Assembly: GCA_018716725.1 (NCBI GenBank)
Contig: DVJP01000047.1
Coordinates: 1-47,356, forward strand
Length of the DNA stretch: 47,356 nt
DNA from: Candidatus Merdivicinus excrementipullorum
GTDB lineage: Bacteria; Bacillota; Clostridia; Oscillospirales; Ruminococcaceae
Direction: 5' to 3'
Positions 8,008 to 15,328 of the stretch are shown here, piece by piece. The notes under the pieces are model-generated. The model saw only the letters and a list, made by a program, of their open reading frames with translations, did not search any database and was not told the DNA's origin. A program made the position numbers and the translations under genes. Within the stretch, counting starts at the first letter, position 1; each line of letters begins with the position of its first letter.

Positions 8008-8420
8008 TGGAGGAACTGCTGTTTCAGGCGGCTCTTTCGGCCCTGGGGGAGGCGTTTCCCGATATGCCCGTATTTACCGAAAAGGTCCGGCAGGGGTACG
8101 AGGAACCGGCGGTGTTTCTGACCCTTTCGGAATGCATGGTGAAGCGGGAAATGGGGAACCGGTTTCGGGCGGAGGGAACCTTCTCCCTCCGGGCCGGCCC
8201 GGGGAAAGAGGACGCTTTGTCGGGGGCGGAGATGCTTTCCCAGCTGGAAGGGGCTTTCCGGGGAAAGGACGGCATGGCCCTTTCCGAAGGGAAGGTTTTG
8301 GCTGACGGAACAATTGAAGGAACTTTAACGGCCAAGGCCATTGGCTTTTGGCAGGAGGACGGGCCGCCTTTAATGGGGAAAATGAATTACACCCTGGAAT
8401 TGGGCGGCGGAAAGGATTGA
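8007..8420 (+). CDS. Phage tail terminator family protein (DUF6838/XkdJ-like)
   Basis: A 137-residue protein probably forming the ring that ends the tail tube and joins it to the head. The family is recognised from the pattern FPDMPVFTEKVRQGYEEPAV near the N-terminus, where a buried loop binds the neighbour subunit, and a beta-strand C-terminus ending in KMNYTLELGGGKD. It lies between the head-closure and sheath genes, the expected place. Start codon overlaps the previous stop (TAATG). Confidence 0.75.
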   Translation: MEELLFQAALSALGEAFPDMPVFTEKVRQGYEEPAVFLTLSECMVKREMGNRFRAEGTFSLRAGPGKEDALSGAEMLSQLEGAFRGKDGMALSEGKVLADGTIEGTLTAKAIGFWQEDGPPLMGKMNYTLELGGGKD

Positions 8421-8424
8421 TTTT

Positions 8425-9732
8425 ATGGCTGGCGGAACTTTTTTAACGACTAATAAGGTGCGGGCGGGCGTGTACATCAACTTCCGCACCAACGATACAA
8501 ACGGCGCGTCCGTTGGGGAACGGGGCACGGCGGCCCTTCCCATGGAGCTTTCTTTCGGCCCGGCGGGGCAGCTGATTCCCGTGGACCGGGATACCAATGT
8601 GAAGGAGCTTTTCGGCTTTGACAGCGCAAGCGAGGAGCTGCTTCTTCTGCGGGAATGCGCCAAGCGGGCAAGCAAGGTGCTGGTTTACCGTTTAAAGGAC
8701 GGCGTAAAAGCCACGGGAACCGGCGGCGGCCTGACTGTCACCGCCAAATACGGCGGCGGCAGGGGAAATGATTTTACCGTCAAGGTGGCGGAGGAAGAGG
8801 AGCTTTTCCGGGTGGAAACCTGGCTTGACGGGGAAAAGCTGGACAGCCAGATTGTTTCGGACATCGGCGGCCTGAAGCCCAACGCCTGGGTGGAATTTTC
8901 AGGCGAAGGCCCTTTGACGGCACAGGCGGGGATCAAGCTTGCAAACGGCAGCGACGGGGAGGCGGATCAGACCTCCTACGAGGCGTTTTTCAAGGCCCTG
9001 GAAACGGCGGATTATCAGACTTTGGCTGTCCCGTCCGACGATTCGGCGGTGAAACAGGCGGCGGTTTCTTTTGTTCAAAATATGAGGGAGAATGAAGGCG
9101 TTAAGATCCAGGCGGTGGTGGCCGGGTATCCTCAGGCGGACTACGAGGGAATCATTTCCGTGAAAAACGGCGTGGTTTTAGAGGACGGCACAAGCATTTC
9201 CAAGGAGATGGCCACCGCTTATGTGGCCGGCATGACGGCCGGCGCCCAGGTCAACGAATCCAACACCTACGACGCTTACGACGGGGCGGCGGACGTGGCG
9301 GAACGCTACACCAATTCTCAGATTATCACGGCGCTGGAAGCCGGGGAATGGGTGTTTATCCCCAAAGACGGCAAGGTGGTGGTAGAGCAGGACATCAACA
9401 CCTTCACCTCCCACACCCCGGAAAAAGGGGCGGCTTTTTCCAAAAACCGGCTGGTGCGGGTCATGGACACCTTGGCAAACGATGTGAAAAAGATCTTTGA
9501 GGACCGGTACCTGGGCAAAGTGGGCAATTCCGCCGACGGCCGGAGCCTTTTCCAGGCGGAGCTGGTCAATTACCTGGGCCAGCTGATGGAAATCGGGGCC
9601 ATTGACGCCTTTGACAGCCGGGAGGACATTGAGGTCCTGCGGGGAAGTACGGCGGACGCGGTGATTGTCAACCTGGCCATCCAGCCGGTGGACAGCATGG
9701 AGAAGCTTTACATGACGGTGGAAATCCAGTAA
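8425..9732 (+). CDS. Contractile tail sheath protein (XkdK-like)
   Basis: The 435-residue sheath subunit whose contraction drives the tube through the cell envelope. Residues 1-30 (GTFLTTNKVRAGVYINF) match the N-terminal arm of PBSX-type sheaths, and the C-terminal domain (NRLVRVMDTLANDVKKIFED, then VIVNLAIQPVDSMEKLYMTV) is the conserved core that docks on the tube. Full length. Its presence defines the element as a myovirus-type particle. It follows the tail terminator by 4 nt. Confidence 0.95.
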   Translation: MAGGTFLTTNKVRAGVYINFRTNDTNGASVGERGTAALPMELSFGPAGQLIPVDRDTNVKELFGFDSASEELLLLRECAKRASKVLVYRLKDGVKATGTGGGLTVTAKYGGGRGNDFTVKVAEEEELFRVETWLDGEKLDSQIVSDIGGLKPNAWVEFSGEGPLTAQAGIKLANGSDGEADQTSYEAFFKALETADYQTLAVPSDDSAVKQAAVSFVQNMRENEGVKIQAVVAGYPQADYEGIISVKNGVVLEDGTSISKEMATAYVAGMTAGAQVNESNTYDAYDGAADVAERYTNSQIITALEAGEWVFIPKDGKVVVEQDINTFTSHTPEKGAAFSKNRLVRVMDTLANDVKKIFEDRYLGKVGNSADGRSLFQAELVNYLGQLMEIGAIDAFDSREDIEVLRGSTADAVIVNLAIQPVDSMEKLYMTVEIQ

Positions 9733-9744
9733 GGAGGGGACGGA

Positions 9745-10191
9745 ATGTTTTTAAAGGCGGAACAGATTGTCAGCGGCCAGGCTGGGCGGGCTTACGCCAA
9801 TATTGACGGCCGGAATCAGGAGCTTTTGTATCTGAAATCCATTGACGCCACTGTGACCAAGCGGAAAACCGCTGTGCGGACCCTTGGGCACACCGGCGAC
9901 CAATACAAGGCGGCCGGGTGGAGCGGCAAGGGGAAGATGGTCATTTATTACATGACCACCCTTTTCCGGGAGCAGATGCTCCAATACATGCAGAGCGGCA
10001 AGGACAGCTACTTTGACATTGTAGTCATCAACGAGGACGTGAACACAGATACCGGGCGGCAGACGGTAGTGCTGAAAAACTGCAACCTGGATTCGGTGGC
10101 GCTGGCAAAGCTCAACGTGGAAGCCGACAACCTGGACGAGGAGGTTTCCTTTACCTTTGACGGGGCGGAGATCCTGGACAGCTTTTCTTAA
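9745..10191 (+). CDS. Phage tail tube protein (XkdM-like)
   Basis: A 148-residue inner tube subunit (DUF2001/XkdM family). The pattern is N-terminal GRAYANIDGRNQELLYLKS, a central beta-hairpin with KAAGWSGKGKMVIYYMTT, and C-terminal EEVSFTFDGAEILDSF. Length is normal. An AGGAGGGG site lies 5 nt before the ATG, 12 nt after the sheath stop, the usual sheath-tube pair. Confidence 0.93.
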   Translation: MFLKAEQIVSGQAGRAYANIDGRNQELLYLKSIDATVTKRKTAVRTLGHTGDQYKAAGWSGKGKMVIYYMTTLFREQMLQYMQSGKDSYFDIVVINEDVNTDTGRQTVVLKNCNLDSVALAKLNVEADNLDEEVSFTFDGAEILDSFS

Positions 10192-10203
10192 GGAGGGGAT
10201 TTT

Positions 10204-10653
10204 GTGGATTTACAGGCGTTTTTTATGGAGAATGTCAAGCCCTTCCGGGAAGAAACATTCCCTCTTCCGGAGAGATTTTCCCAAAACGGGGAACCGGCTT
10301 TTTTCCGGCTGAAAGGCATTTCCGAGGAGGAAAACGCGGCCATCCGGAAGCAGTGCCGGAAAGGCGGTATGGGGGAGATTGACGCGGAGGAATATCTCAC
10401 CCGTTTGGCGGCGGCCTGCGTTATGGAGCCGGACCTGAACAACGCCGCTTTGCAGCGTTCCTGGGGCGTCATGGGCGCCGACGCTTTGCTTAGACGGATG
10501 CTGGCGGCGGGGGAGTTCGCGGCTTTGTTGGAACGCGCCCAGGCGGTGTGCGGCTTTGATGTGCCGGTGCGGGAGATGGCGGACGAAATAAAAAAAGAAC
10601 CATGCAGGGCGACGCCGAACTCAATTACGCCTACTACGCCCTGCATGAGCTGA
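10204..10653 (+). CDS. Tail assembly chaperone, zero-frame product (XkdN-like)
   Basis: A 149-residue product of the XkdN family, which chaperones tail assembly and is located, as here, between the tube gene and the tape-measure slot. A GTG start is chosen because AGGAGGGGA sits 6 nt upstream. The N-terminal part (PFREETFPLPERFSQNGEPA, about residues 14-33) is characteristic. The last 18 residues after codon 131 are basic and proline rich and look like read-through of the wrong frame, because the real continuation is in the -1 frame (see next entries). Frameshifted chaperones of this kind are well established in lambda (gpG/gpGT) and other tailed phages. Confidence 0.88.
   Translation: MDLQAFFMENVKPFREETFPLPERFSQNGEPAFFRLKGISEEENAAIRKQCRKGGMGEIDAEEYLTRLAAACVMEPDLNNAALQRSWGVMGADALLRRMLAAGEFAALLERAQAVCGFDVPVREMADEIKKEPCRATPNSITPTTPCMS
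10590..10647 (+). promoter_or_regulatory. Programmed -1 ribosomal frameshift site
   Basis: The heptamer A-AAA-AAA (10590-10596) is in the correct phase for -1 slippage of the chaperone frame (codons 130 and 131 are both AAA). A 4-nt spacer leads to a perfect 11-bp stem, CATGCAGGGCG (10601-10611) with CGCCCTGCATG (10637-10647), enclosing a 25-nt loop. Slippery run, short spacer and stable stem are the three elements of known stimulators. Slippage would fuse 131 zero-frame residues to 57 -1-frame residues. Confidence 0.85.
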
Positions 10654-10769
10654 AAATTACACCCGCGCAGTTCGCCCGGATGTCCCGCAGGGAAAAAGCC
10701 GTCCTCATGGCTTTCATTGACCTGCGGGTGCAGGAACGGGAACGGCTTTTGCGGGAATGGCTGGCGTAG
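10596..10769 (+). CDS. Tail assembly chaperone, -1-frame C-terminal extension
   Basis: A 57-codon reading in the -1 frame from the slippery site to TAG at 10767-10769. The product is strongly protein-like: after the junction comes QGDAELNYAYYALHELK, then PAQFARMSRREKAVLMAFID, then a helical RVQERERLLREWLA. The HELKITPAQFARM-type motif is what the T portion of gpGT-like proteins shows. An internal ATG at 10602 has no Shine-Dalgarno, so independent initiation is unlikely. The full fusion would be 188 residues and is expected as a minor product. Confidence 0.82.
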   Translation, partial: RTMQGDAELNYAYYALHELKITPAQFARMSRREKAVLMAFIDLRVQERERLLREWLA

Positions 10770-10781
10770 AAAGGAGGGCGC

Positions 10782-11420
10782 ATGACGGCAAAGGAGATGC
10801 TGGCGGTTTTTTCCGGGGATCAGGTTCCGGCCTTGAACCTTTGGCAGGCGGTTTTTCCGGCTTGGAGAAGGAGAACCGGCGGAATCCAGGAAACATCCTT
10901 TCCGGTTCTGCAAAGTTTACCGGCGCTTTCCGGGTTTCCGTCCTTGGCGGGACCGGCGGCAGGCGCAGCAGAAGACCCCACGGGACCGGGCCGGAGAACA
11001 GTTGGTTTGGCGAGAACTGCGGAAAATGCCGGCCGGACGGTTCCAGGCTTTCAAATCTCCCAAGGAGCGGAAAATCTGCTCCTTGGGACAAAGAATCCAT
11101 GGCTTCGGACAGAAAATTCGCCGCTTTGGCAAGGAAATCCCCTGCTGCGGACAGAAACATCCGGCGGCGTTTTGCCGGCAGCCAACAGGGTCCGGGAAAG
11201 CCTTTCCCTTTGGCGGGAAGAAACCGGCGGGACGTCTGGAGAAAGTTTGGCAGGCAGTGGAAATACCGCTTACAGAAAGCTGCGGATGGGGGATATTTCC
11301 GAAACGGCGGCACTGCTTTCCGGCCTGCGGGAACAGGCCGGAAAATCCGGAAGCATAGACGCGGAATGGATCTTCGCGGAGCTGGAGCGGCGGCTGGCCA
11401 TTGAACTGGGGGCCGGATAA
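10782..11420 (+). CDS. Low-complexity protein in the tape-measure position
   Basis: A 212-residue protein of unknown function. AAAGGAGG 4-5 nt before the ATG at 10782 and tight packing with both neighbours argue that this frame is translated; another long plus-strand frame (10757-11404) has no such site. Residues 1-140 are rich in Gly, Pro, Arg, Leu and Trp with loose internal repetition (TKNPWLRTENSPLWQGNPLLRTE in parts), and only the last 45 residues (from MGDISETAALLSGLREQAGK) look helical. Related phages have a tape measure of 600 or more residues here, with long helices; this is far shorter and different in composition. It may be a shrunken tape measure or an unrelated replacement. Confidence 0.6.
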   Translation: MTAKEMLAVFSGDQVPALNLWQAVFPAWRRRTGGIQETSFPVLQSLPALSGFPSLAGPAAGAAEDPTGPGRRTVGLARTAENAGRTVPGFQISQGAENLLLGTKNPWLRTENSPLWQGNPLLRTETSGGVLPAANRVRESLSLWREETGGTSGESLAGSGNTAYRKLRMGDISETAALLSGLREQAGKSGSIDAEWIFAELERRLAIELGAG

Positions 11421-11429
11421 GGAGGTTTT

Positions 11430-12068
11430 ATGAGGATTTATTTGGGGGATATGGAATTTCCGGCGGCGCCGGAAAAGCTGGAAGCGGAACGGGAAGGCGG
11501 CTGGGTTTCGGCGGAGCTGGAAACCTTGGGAGAAATCTTGCAGCACCGCCCCTCAAGGCTTCGGGCGGTGCGGTTTTCCGGAATTTTTCCCGGAACTCGG
11601 ATGGGCTTTGTGACGGCGGAAACATTTCTTTCCCCAAGGGAATATGCGGCAAAAATGGAGGCGGCCATGTCCTCCAAAGAGCCTTTGCGGCTGGTAATCA
11701 GCGGCGGGGCGGCCCCCTTTTCCATGCTGGCTGTCATGGAAAAGTTCCTCTGCTGGGAACAGGCGGGGGAGGATGGGGACCTTTACTTTACCCTGGTTTT
11801 GCGGGAATACCGGCCTTACGGGACCCAGTCGGTGGCTGTCAAGGTGGTTTCCCCGGACGGGAAGCCTGTTGGAAGCGCCGGGAGTTCCTCCGGGCGGGCC
11901 GGTTCCCCTGCTGTTCCCCAGACTTACACAGTGCAGAAAGGGGACAGCCTGTGGAGCATTGCCAAGCGGTTTTTGGGGGACGGTTCCCGGTATGGAGAAA
12001 TCGCCAAATGGAACAACATTGGAAACGCAAGCCTGATCTATCCGGGCCAGGTTCTGCGACTGGAGTAA
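11430..12068 (+). CDS. LysM-domain tail protein (XkdP-like)
   Basis: A 212-residue baseplate/tail protein. Residues 1-140 are a beta-rich domain seen in XkdP and T4 gp53-like proteins, followed by a Ser/Gly linker and a C-terminal LysM of about 48 residues (TYTVQKGDSLWSIAKRFLGD ... NASLIYPGQVLRLE). LysM binds peptidoglycan N-acetylglucosamine or serves as a structural baseplate module. It has no hydrolase domain, which matters because the element has no endolysin. AGGAGG lies 5 nt before the ATG. Confidence 0.9.
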   Translation: MRIYLGDMEFPAAPEKLEAEREGGWVSAELETLGEILQHRPSRLRAVRFSGIFPGTRMGFVTAETFLSPREYAAKMEAAMSSKEPLRLVISGGAAPFSMLAVMEKFLCWEQAGEDGDLYFTLVLREYRPYGTQSVAVKVVSPDGKPVGSAGSSSGRAGSPAVPQTYTVQKGDSLWSIAKRFLGDGSRYGEIAKWNNIGNASLIYPGQVLRLE

Positions 12069-12078
12069 GGGGGCGTCT

Positions 12079-12996
12079 ATGGAGCTTAGGCTGATTCAGA
12101 AAACCGGCGGGTATGTGGTCCCGGTTTCCAAAATCCGGCTGCACACCTCCTTAAAATCCGCGGGGATTTTGGAATGGGAGACGCCGTGCCGGGATATTGC
12201 CCCTCAAAACGGGGACACGGTGAAATTCGGGGACGTGTTCCAGGGCTATGTTTTCCGGTCCGAGGACAACGGCCGGGTAAAGCAGGCGGTCTGTTACGAC
12301 CAGATCAAATACCTGCTTTACCGGGACACCAAGGAATTCATTGGCAAAACGGCGGCGGATATTCTGCGGGAGCTTGCCAGAGAACGGGAGCTTACTGTCG
12401 GAGAAATTGCGGATACAGGGGTGGTGATCCCCTCCTATCTCTGCGAAAACCAGACGCTGCTTTCCATGGTGCAGGGGGCTTTGGAGGAAACAAAAAAAGT
12501 TTCCGGGCGGGAATTTGTCTTTTTTGACCGCTGCGGCGCCCTTTGCCTGCTGGATGCGGCGGCTATGGACACCCAGACGGCTTTGGACGGCTCCGCCCAG
12601 ATGACGGGGTTTTCAAAATCGGCGGACATTGAGGACACCTTTACCCGGTTTAAGCTTTTGCAGGAGGACAAGCGTTCCGGGTTCCGGCGGGTGATGGAGG
12701 CGGAAAACGGCGGGAACCGGGAGAAATGGGGCGTTTTGCAGTATTTTGAACGGGTGGACCACAGCTGGAACCAGGCCCAGGTACAGGCCAGGCTTCAGGC
12801 GTTGCAGTCCGCTTATGGGGCAGAACGGCAGGCTTTGGAAGTGAAAGGCGTCGGCGATTTTTCCTGCTTGGCAGGCCGGGCGGTGTTCTGCCGCCTGCCG
12901 GAGGAGGACGCCGCCCGGCGGTATCTCATTGAGGAATCGGTTATTGCGGGCCAGGGGGATGCGTTCCAGATGACCTTAAAGCTGCGGGAGGTGTAG
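12079..12996 (+). CDS. Tail hub protein (XkdQ-like)
   Basis: A 305-residue hub of the XkdQ/gpD type that links the tail tube to the baseplate. Features are an N-terminal beta domain (VSKIRLHTSLKSAGILEWE), a LysM-like helical middle (GKTAADILRELARERELTVG), a catalytic-like FFDRCGALCLLD strand and the C-terminal REV end. Length is normal. It follows the LysM protein as in PBSX (xkdP-xkdQ). Confidence 0.88.
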   Translation: MELRLIQKTGGYVVPVSKIRLHTSLKSAGILEWETPCRDIAPQNGDTVKFGDVFQGYVFRSEDNGRVKQAVCYDQIKYLLYRDTKEFIGKTAADILRELARERELTVGEIADTGVVIPSYLCENQTLLSMVQGALEETKKVSGREFVFFDRCGALCLLDAAAMDTQTALDGSAQMTGFSKSADIEDTFTRFKLLQEDKRSGFRRVMEAENGGNREKWGVLQYFERVDHSWNQAQVQARLQALQSAYGAERQALEVKGVGDFSCLAGRAVFCRLPEEDAARRYLIEESVIAGQGDAFQMTLKLREV

Positions 12997-12999
12997 GGA

Positions 13000-13302
13000 T
13001 TGCTGGCAGATTTAATGAAGCAGGCGGCCAGGGGCTGCATGGAGGAATCCGGGGCCAGGCTGCTTTTCGGCACGGTGATTGCGGCAAGCCCTTTGGAAAT
13101 CCGGGTGGAGGACCGGTTTACCCTGAAAGGGGAGCGGCTGATCCTGCCGGATACTCTCATAAGGCGGGAACAGGAGATCCAGTGCAAGGATGAAACCCAC
13201 ACGGTTATTTTATGCCCGGGGCTGAAAGCCGGGGACAAGGTGGCGCTGGTCCGGGCAGGGGAATTTTTCTTGGTTGCCGGGCCTTTGGACGCTTGGCAGT
13301 AA
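13000..13302 (+). CDS. DUF2577 baseplate protein (XkdR-like)
   Basis: A 100-residue protein with an N-terminal helix (LADLMKQAARGCMEESGARL) followed by an OB-like beta barrel (FGTVIAASPLEIRVEDRFTL ... KVALVRAGEFFLVAGPLD), the DUF2577 pattern. In PBSX-type operons this protein sits between the hub and DUF2634 proteins and is thought to form part of the spike or inner baseplate. TTG start with GGGAGG about 9 nt upstream, 3 nt after the hub stop. Confidence 0.85.
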   Translation: MLADLMKQAARGCMEESGARLLFGTVIAASPLEIRVEDRFTLKGERLILPDTLIRREQEIQCKDETHTVILCPGLKAGDKVALVRAGEFFLVAGPLDAWQ

Positions 13303-13312
13303 AGGAGGAATT

Positions 13313-13732
13313 ATGGCGGGACTTTTGCCGGAAACGGCGGCATGGACCCAAGGGGAGGAAATGCCCTCCCGGACATGGAAAATTAATTGGGAGGAAAACC
13401 GGATCGACGGTGTGCTGGATGGGAAGGAGGCGCTGCAGCAGGCGGCATTGCTGGCCTTGCTGACGCCCAGGTTCCGGCATTTGATTTACAGCTTCAATTA
13501 TGGCAGCGAGCTGGAAAGCCTCATCGGCCGGAACCGGGATTACGCGGCGGCGGCAGCGCCCTCTATGGCGGAGGAGGCCCTTTCTGCGGATAACCGGTTT
13601 TTAGAGGTAAAAAGCGGCAGTTTCTCCGCCCAGAGGGATTATGTGAAAGGGAGCGTTTCCATCAAATCCGGCGGCGGCACGGTGCTGGTGGAAACGGTGA
13701 TAGGAGGTCGTAATGGAATTTCCAGCGTATGA
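13313..13732 (+). CDS. DUF2634 baseplate protein (XkdS/gp25-like)
   Basis: A 139-residue protein of the gp25/XkdS group that forms the inner wedge and nucleates sheath assembly. The ATG at 13313 follows AAAGGAGG by 5 nt. Recognisable elements are the loop RTWKINWEENRIDGVLDG, the helix ALQQAALLALLTPRF and the conserved HLIYSFNYGSELESLIG. It overlaps the next gene by 20 nt. Confidence 0.88.
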   Translation: MAGLLPETAAWTQGEEMPSRTWKINWEENRIDGVLDGKEALQQAALLALLTPRFRHLIYSFNYGSELESLIGRNRDYAAAAAPSMAEEALSADNRFLEVKSGSFSAQRDYVKGSVSIKSGGGTVLVETVIGGRNGISSV

Positions 13733-14795
13733 GGAATTAATGGAGCGGGTGTTGTCCCGGGTCCCCGGGACAGTGGACAAGCGGGAAGGCAGCTTGATCT
13801 GGACGGCAGTGGGGCCGGTGTGCGCGGAGCTTTGCCAGGCGTATTTGGAGCTTTCGGCGGGGCTTGACCTGGCATTTGTGGATACCAGCGCCGGGGAGTA
13901 TCTGGACCGGCTGGCCAGGCAGGCGGGCCTTTCCCGGAAAGAAGCGTCCTGCGCTGTCTGCCGGGGGGAATTCACCGCTGCGGACGGGACGCCCATGAAG
14001 GTTCCGGCAGGGATGCGCTTCGGCTGCGGCAGCGTTTTTTACAAACGCGGCGAATTGGAAGAGGAAGGCGTTTACCGTCTCATATGCCAGCAGCCCGGCG
14101 CGGAGGGAAACCTGGAATCCGGGGAGCTTCTGCCGGTGGATTATTTGGAAAACTTTGGGGCGGCAAAGATTACCGGGCTGATTTCCCTGGGGGCGCCGGC
14201 GGAAACCGACGAGGAGCTGCGGGTACGGGTTTTGGAACAGGCTATGGACCCGGCCTTCGGCGGGAATCTGGCGGATTACCGGGAAAAGGTCATGGCCCTG
14301 GGGGGCGTTGGGGCAGTCAAGGTGACGCCGGTGCCCTCCGGCGGCGGGACTGTGCGGCTAACCCTGTTAAATGAAGCCTTCCAGCCTGCGGATGGGGAAC
14401 TGACAGCCGCTGTAAAAGCTGCGGCCGACCCGGAACCGGGGATGGGAAAAGGGTTTGCCCCCATCGGCCACAAGGTTGAGGTAAAGGCGGCGGAAGCCCG
14501 GGTCATCCCGGTAACCGGCACGCTGACTTTGGCGGAAGGAGCTTCCCCTGAGGAGGGCAAGGAAGCGGCCCGAAAGGCAGTGGAGCAGTATTTTTTCAGC
14601 CTTCGGAAAAGCTGGGGCCAGGAGGAACGGCTGGTGGTCCGGGTGAGCCAGGCAGTCATGGCGGTGCTTTCCGCTGAGGGGATTCTGGACGCTTCGGTAA
14701 CATTGGACGGAAAGGTTTCCAACCTGGAGCTGCAAGCGGAGGAAGTTCCCATGCTGGGCGAAGTCACTTGGGAAATTGCGGAGGAAACAGCATGA
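13713..14795 (+). CDS. Baseplate J family protein (XkdT-like)
   Basis: A 360-residue baseplate wedge protein (P2 gpJ/XkdT family). Typical elements are TYEELMERVL-like start (FPAYEELMERVLSRV), the DLAFVDTSAGEYLDRLARQA segment, GEFTAADGTPMKVPAGMRF and the GGVGAVKVTPVPSGGGTVRL core. Length is normal. The start overlaps the preceding gene, with AGGAGG 5 nt before the ATG. Confidence 0.94.
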   Translation: MEFPAYEELMERVLSRVPGTVDKREGSLIWTAVGPVCAELCQAYLELSAGLDLAFVDTSAGEYLDRLARQAGLSRKEASCAVCRGEFTAADGTPMKVPAGMRFGCGSVFYKRGELEEEGVYRLICQQPGAEGNLESGELLPVDYLENFGAAKITGLISLGAPAETDEELRVRVLEQAMDPAFGGNLADYREKVMALGGVGAVKVTPVPSGGGTVRLTLLNEAFQPADGELTAAVKAAADPEPGMGKGFAPIGHKVEVKAAEARVIPVTGTLTLAEGASPEEGKEAARKAVEQYFFSLRKSWGQEERLVVRVSQAVMAVLSAEGILDASVTLDGKVSNLELQAEEVPMLGEVTWEIAEETA

Positions 14796-15328
14796 CATAT
14801 GTAGATTACCTGCCGGAATTCCTGCGAGAAATCCGGGACTTCCAGGGGTTTGGGACCGGTACGGAGCCGGAAACGGAATGGATCCGGGATTGGTGCCGGA
14901 AGGTACAGGATGAATGCAGCGCGGAAACGGCCGGGGAAGAGGGTATCAGCCGCTTTGAGCGGATGCTGGGGCTTCAGAACCGGGGGACGCTGACCCTGGA
15001 ACAGCGGAGAATGCGGATTTTGGGGATGCTGCGGAACCTGCCGCCCTTTTCCATGGGCTGGCTTTTGGAAAAATTGTCGGCGGACTGCGGCGAAGGCAAT
15101 TACTACGCATCCCAGGATACGGTGCATTTCCGGCTTCAGGTGGGAGTGGATCAGAAGCTGGAGGGAAGCATTGAGTCCCTTTACCGTTCCCTCCGGCGGA
15201 CGATCCCAGCCAATGTGGAACTGCACATGGGGATGCTTTGCCGGATGAGAACGCCGGGCCGGTTCGGCGTTTTGATGCGGGTAGGGGAAATCATTTGCGG
15301 AAAGGAGCAGGAAGATGGCGCAGTTTGA
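14792..15328 (+). CDS. DUF2313/YmfQ-family baseplate protein (XkdU-like)
   Basis: A 178-residue P2 gpI-like protein forming the baseplate arm that carries tail fibres. The sequence begins with YLPEFLREIRDF and contains the helical ERMLGLQNRGTLTLEQRRMR segment typical of DUF2313. The ATG at 14792 has GGAGG 8 nt upstream and overlaps the XkdT stop by 4 nt. Confidence 0.88.
   Translation: MTYVDYLPEFLREIRDFQGFGTGTEPETEWIRDWCRKVQDECSAETAGEEGISRFERMLGLQNRGTLTLEQRRMRILGMLRNLPPFSMGWLLEKLSADCGEGNYYASQDTVHFRLQVGVDQKLEGSIESLYRSLRRTIPANVELHMGMLCRMRTPGRFGVLMRVGEIICGKEQEDGAV

Noticed and set aside
10757-11404. Alternative 215-codon frame over the tape-measure slot
   Set aside because: It starts inside the -1 extension of the chaperone and has no Shine-Dalgarno, whereas the 10782 frame has AAAGGAGG and continues to the next gene's ribosome-binding site.
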